Assembly (NCBI GenBank): GCA_021818905.1
Contig: JAKASS010000005.1
Location: forward strand, 1 to 58,269
Direction of reading: 5' to 3'
Origin: Nanobdellota archaeon
GTDB lineage: Archaea > Nanobdellota > Nanobdellia > Parvarchaeales > Parvarchaeaceae
Length of the DNA stretch: 58,269 nucleotides
The translations under genes and the position numbers were made by a program. The notes below the pieces were generated by a model. The model searched no databases. It was not told where the DNA came from and worked only from the letters and a program-made list of their open reading frames with translations. How positions within the stretch are numbered: position 1 is the stretch's first letter; each line of letters begins with the position of its first letter. This document shows, in pieces, positions 56,370-58,269 of the stretch.

Positions 56370-57899
56370 ATGGACAAATCTAAATTTGGATTAAAACTAG
56401 TAATTAAAAATTATCGAGGTAAAAAGCTAGACCCGGCTAAAATATTAAATCAGCTAGAGTTTTGCCTTTCAATAAAGAAGCGTTTAGAATTTGATTATGA
56501 AACGATATTTAAAGCATTGTTATTCAAAGAATTGAAGGGCCTAAAGTCGGATAGATCTCTTGTATGGTATTTGCATGGTAACCCCGCAGAAGCGACTTTG
56601 CTCGGGTTCGACAAGGACATAAATAATAATGTACGAATACCATCGCGAAGGGCCATTGCTTACTTTAAATCTAAATTACTGACCTCGCAAGACAAAGCGT
56701 TGCTAGAAACTACTTTCAAGTTAATAAATGAAACCATAGAAAAGTTCAATATAAAGTTAGATAGAACCTCCGTCGCCTCCAAACTAATAGAAATAAAAGA
56801 ATCCAACTTTCAGTATCAAAAGGAAAGGAAGCTTATAGAAGCAGTCGAGATAGCTAAAAGGTTCTTGTCTAAAGAAATAAAACTTAATGTTAAGCCAAAT
56901 TCTAAATATAGCAAGGCGGAGATGTTAAATGTATTTCTTCATTCCGCATTAGAAAATCAGTTTACTCATGGTGGTGCCGAGTCTTTCAGAAAAACTAAAG
57001 GTTATGGCCCAGTCTCCGCAACTCTCCTTAGGAATATTAGGCTAAAAGACTTGACAGAGTTAAAAGAATCCTTTGAAAAGGCCATCGATAAAGTTCTTGA
57101 CAAGTCGATAAGGCAAGGCAGGTTACAAAGAAAAGTCGTAGACGTCGCAATAGATTATACCTTGATCCATTATTATGGCGATGGTGCATGTCCAGATATA
57201 GTCAGATCAAAGGACGATAGAGGTACCAACAAATACTTCGGCTTCATAACGCTAGATGTCGTTGATAAAGGTTGTAGACTTACCGTAAAGGCTATACCGA
57301 TATTCGGAGATCTTCGAAAAGAGCCGCAGGCTGATTTGGTAAGGCAGCTTGTAGAATACGCGAAAAGCAAGTTCAAGATAAGATACATTTTGATGGACAG
57401 GGGATTTGCTAGTGCAGAGACTTTTAGGGCACTTAAAGAGCTAAAGGTAAACTACATTGTACCGTTGCCAGAAGATGTTAGAATAAAGGGGCTTATAGCA
57501 ACTTTAAAGCCGCCCTTTGTCGTAAAAGATTACCTTAGGGGCGGGGAAGTAATCCCAAACGTAGTTCTGGTAAATGGCCAGAAGGGACTCATGAAGTTGG
57601 CTACAAACATAAAGCTGTCAAAGGACGACGTAGTTTTGCTTAATAGATTGCCAATAATTTATGGCGAGCGATGGGGAATCGAGACAGGTTATAGAGTCAA
57701 GAAAAGGCAAGGAATGGTCAAGACGACTTCTAATGATTATAAAGTAAGGTTTTTTTATTTCATGTTGTCCGTCCTGCTTTACGATGCTTGGATCTTAACT
57801 GGCATTATAGTTGCCGTTTTTCTAGGTAAATTTTTAGCAGAAAGACATGGTACTAGATTCAAGTCGTTTCTATTGGCACTGGAAACGGCAATCACCTAA
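56370..57899 (+). CDS. Large DDE transposase (ISH3/IS4-like)
   Basis: I use ATG 56370 (MDKSKFGLKLVIKNYRGKKL), giving 509 residues; a longer frame to 56220 would overlap the divergent regulator gene. The DDE domain has VVDVAIDYTLIHYYGD (first Asp), ILMDRGFASAETF (second Asp) and RWGIETGYRVKKRQGMVKTT (Glu in the YREK-like region). A helical N-terminal domain and a hydrophobic C-terminus (FFYFMLSVLLYDAWILTGII) fit the ISH3/IS4-like archaeal transposases. I found no convincing inverted repeats or target duplication. Confidence 0.85.
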   Translation: MDKSKFGLKLVIKNYRGKKLDPAKILNQLEFCLSIKKRLEFDYETIFKALLFKELKGLKSDRSLVWYLHGNPAEATLLGFDKDINNNVRIPSRRAIAYFKSKLLTSQDKALLETTFKLINETIEKFNIKLDRTSVASKLIEIKESNFQYQKERKLIEAVEIAKRFLSKEIKLNVKPNSKYSKAEMLNVFLHSALENQFTHGGAESFRKTKGYGPVSATLLRNIRLKDLTELKESFEKAIDKVLDKSIRQGRLQRKVVDVAIDYTLIHYYGDGACPDIVRSKDDRGTNKYFGFITLDVVDKGCRLTVKAIPIFGDLRKEPQADLVRQLVEYAKSKFKIRYILMDRGFASAETFRALKELKVNYIVPLPEDVRIKGLIATLKPPFVVKDYLRGGEVIPNVVLVNGQKGLMKLATNIKLSKDDVVLLNRLPIIYGERWGIETGYRVKKRQGMVKTTSNDYKVRFFYFMLSVLLYDAWILTGIIVAVFLGKFLAERHGTRFKSFLLALETAIT

Positions 57900-58132
57900 C
57901 TAAACACTTTAGACATTGTATGATTTACCTTAGTCGTAAATATCTTCAAGTTCGTTAATTTTAAGATTAAAGAATCTCTTCTCCGAAGTTTCTTTTAACT
58001 GCGCCGTTGTTTATTATTAAAAAGATTTAATACCATAGCATTTTGATGCTTATCAGTTATCTGTATAGAGGGACTTTTTCAAGTACTGTATAATAAGAAA
58101 AGCTTTTAAACCATGCCATCTTTTGTAATAAA

Positions 58133-58244
58133 GATAGCGTCCATAGGCCGGTGGCAAATCCCGTTCCCATTTCGAACACGGAAGATAATCGCCGGTGCGT
58201 CTTATCGGTATTCCGTAAAAGGGAGAAAGTAAGTTGATGCTATC
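58133..58244 (+). rRNA. rrf: 5S ribosomal RNA
   Basis: The ends pair as GATAGCGTC with GATGCTATC. The core contains CCCGTTCCCATTTCGAACACGG (split here: CCCGTTCCC, ATTTCGAACACGGAAG), the universal 5S loop A/helix II-III sequence, and GCCGG/ATCGCCGG helix elements. It is about 112 bases long and stands alone, without 16S or 23S nearby in the window, as in several archaea with dispersed rRNA genes. TTTTAAAC at 58104-58111 is a likely TATA box. Confidence 0.9.
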
Positions 58245-58252
58245 ACTTTTTT
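58245..58252 (+). terminator. T-run terminator after 5S rRNA
   Basis: ACTTTTTT directly follows the 3' end of the 5S gene. A T-run without a hairpin is the usual archaeal intrinsic termination signal. Confidence 0.45.
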
Positions 58253-58269
58253 ATAACCCGACCTAGGCT

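Overview
The window reads as a chromosomal segment of a small-genome archaeon, most likely a DPANN lineage close to the Micrarchaeota. This is an inference, not a database match. The archaeal signs are eIF5A with a hypusine site, archaeal-type DnaG, TATA-like boxes 20-30 nt upstream of start codons with almost no leader, a TrmB-family regulator, TFB-like cyclin repeats, a class III (archaellin/pilin-type) signal peptide of the SALEYLMTYGWAILII kind, and a solitary 5S rRNA gene.

Layout. 0-4.7 kb: housekeeping genes (eIF5A, aldo/keto reductase, phosphoribosyltransferase, pyrophosphatase, proline dehydrogenase). 4.7-5.8 kb: an IS5-family element sitting in a second, decayed proline dehydrogenase fragment. 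5.9-9.9 kb: a TrmB regulator divergent from an AT-rich pair, a transglutaminase-like protein and a TFB-like protein made only of cyclin-type repeats. 9.9-14.7 kb: deoxyribosyltransferase-like protein, malic enzyme and a replication/RNA group (DnaG with a DHH phosphoesterase). 14.9-18.8 kb: an uncharacterised Cys-rich protein, a transposase remnant, a MntA-HepT toxin-antitoxin pair and isocitrate dehydrogenase. 18.9-21.4 kb: a gene graveyard (truncated IS, CYTH gene with an amber stop, TFB and winged-helix fragments) around tRNA-Gln. 21.4-25.3 kb: a surface YVTN beta-propeller gene with a (TC)9 tract at its start, then an IS6-type element that has cut off a neighbouring gene. 25.3-29.7 kb: RelBE-type toxin-antitoxin, ICMT-like methyltransferase, methyltransferase and deaminase genes. 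29.7-37.3 kb: an amino-acid catabolism cluster with two aldehyde dehydrogenases, a saccharopine-dehydrogenase-like protein, lysine 6-aminotransferase and a second class III aminotransferase. 37.5-41 kb: MscS channel, MITE, metal-binding peptide and a heavy-metal P-type ATPase. 41.1-43.7 kb: secreted or anchored surface proteins. 44-49.2 kb: a fatty-acid beta-oxidation operon (acyl-CoA synthetase, SCP2, hydroxyacyl-CoA dehydrogenase/enoyl-CoA hydratase fusion, thiolase) with no acyl-CoA dehydrogenase in view. 50.6-53.5 kb: an overlapping three-gene operon of unknown function ending in an AN1-finger/TM/beta-propeller protein, followed by a second copy of the IS5-family element. 54.7-57.9 kb: small membrane proteins, a winged-helix regulator and a large transposase. 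58.1 kb: 5S rRNA.

Taken together, the metabolic genes suggest an organism that oxidises amino acids (proline, lysine or 4-aminobutyrate type substrates) and fatty acids and passes the products to acetyl-CoA and parts of the TCA cycle. The accessory regions show heavy IS traffic, many gene remnants, two toxin-antitoxin pairs and possibly phase-variable surface proteins. Strongest leads: the (TC)9 tract lying between the TATA box and the leaderless start of the beta-propeller surface gene; the transposase of the 967-bp IS, which has no stop codon of its own in either copy; the multi-cyclin TFB-like protein with its transglutaminase-like neighbour; and the operon at 50.6-53.5 kb.
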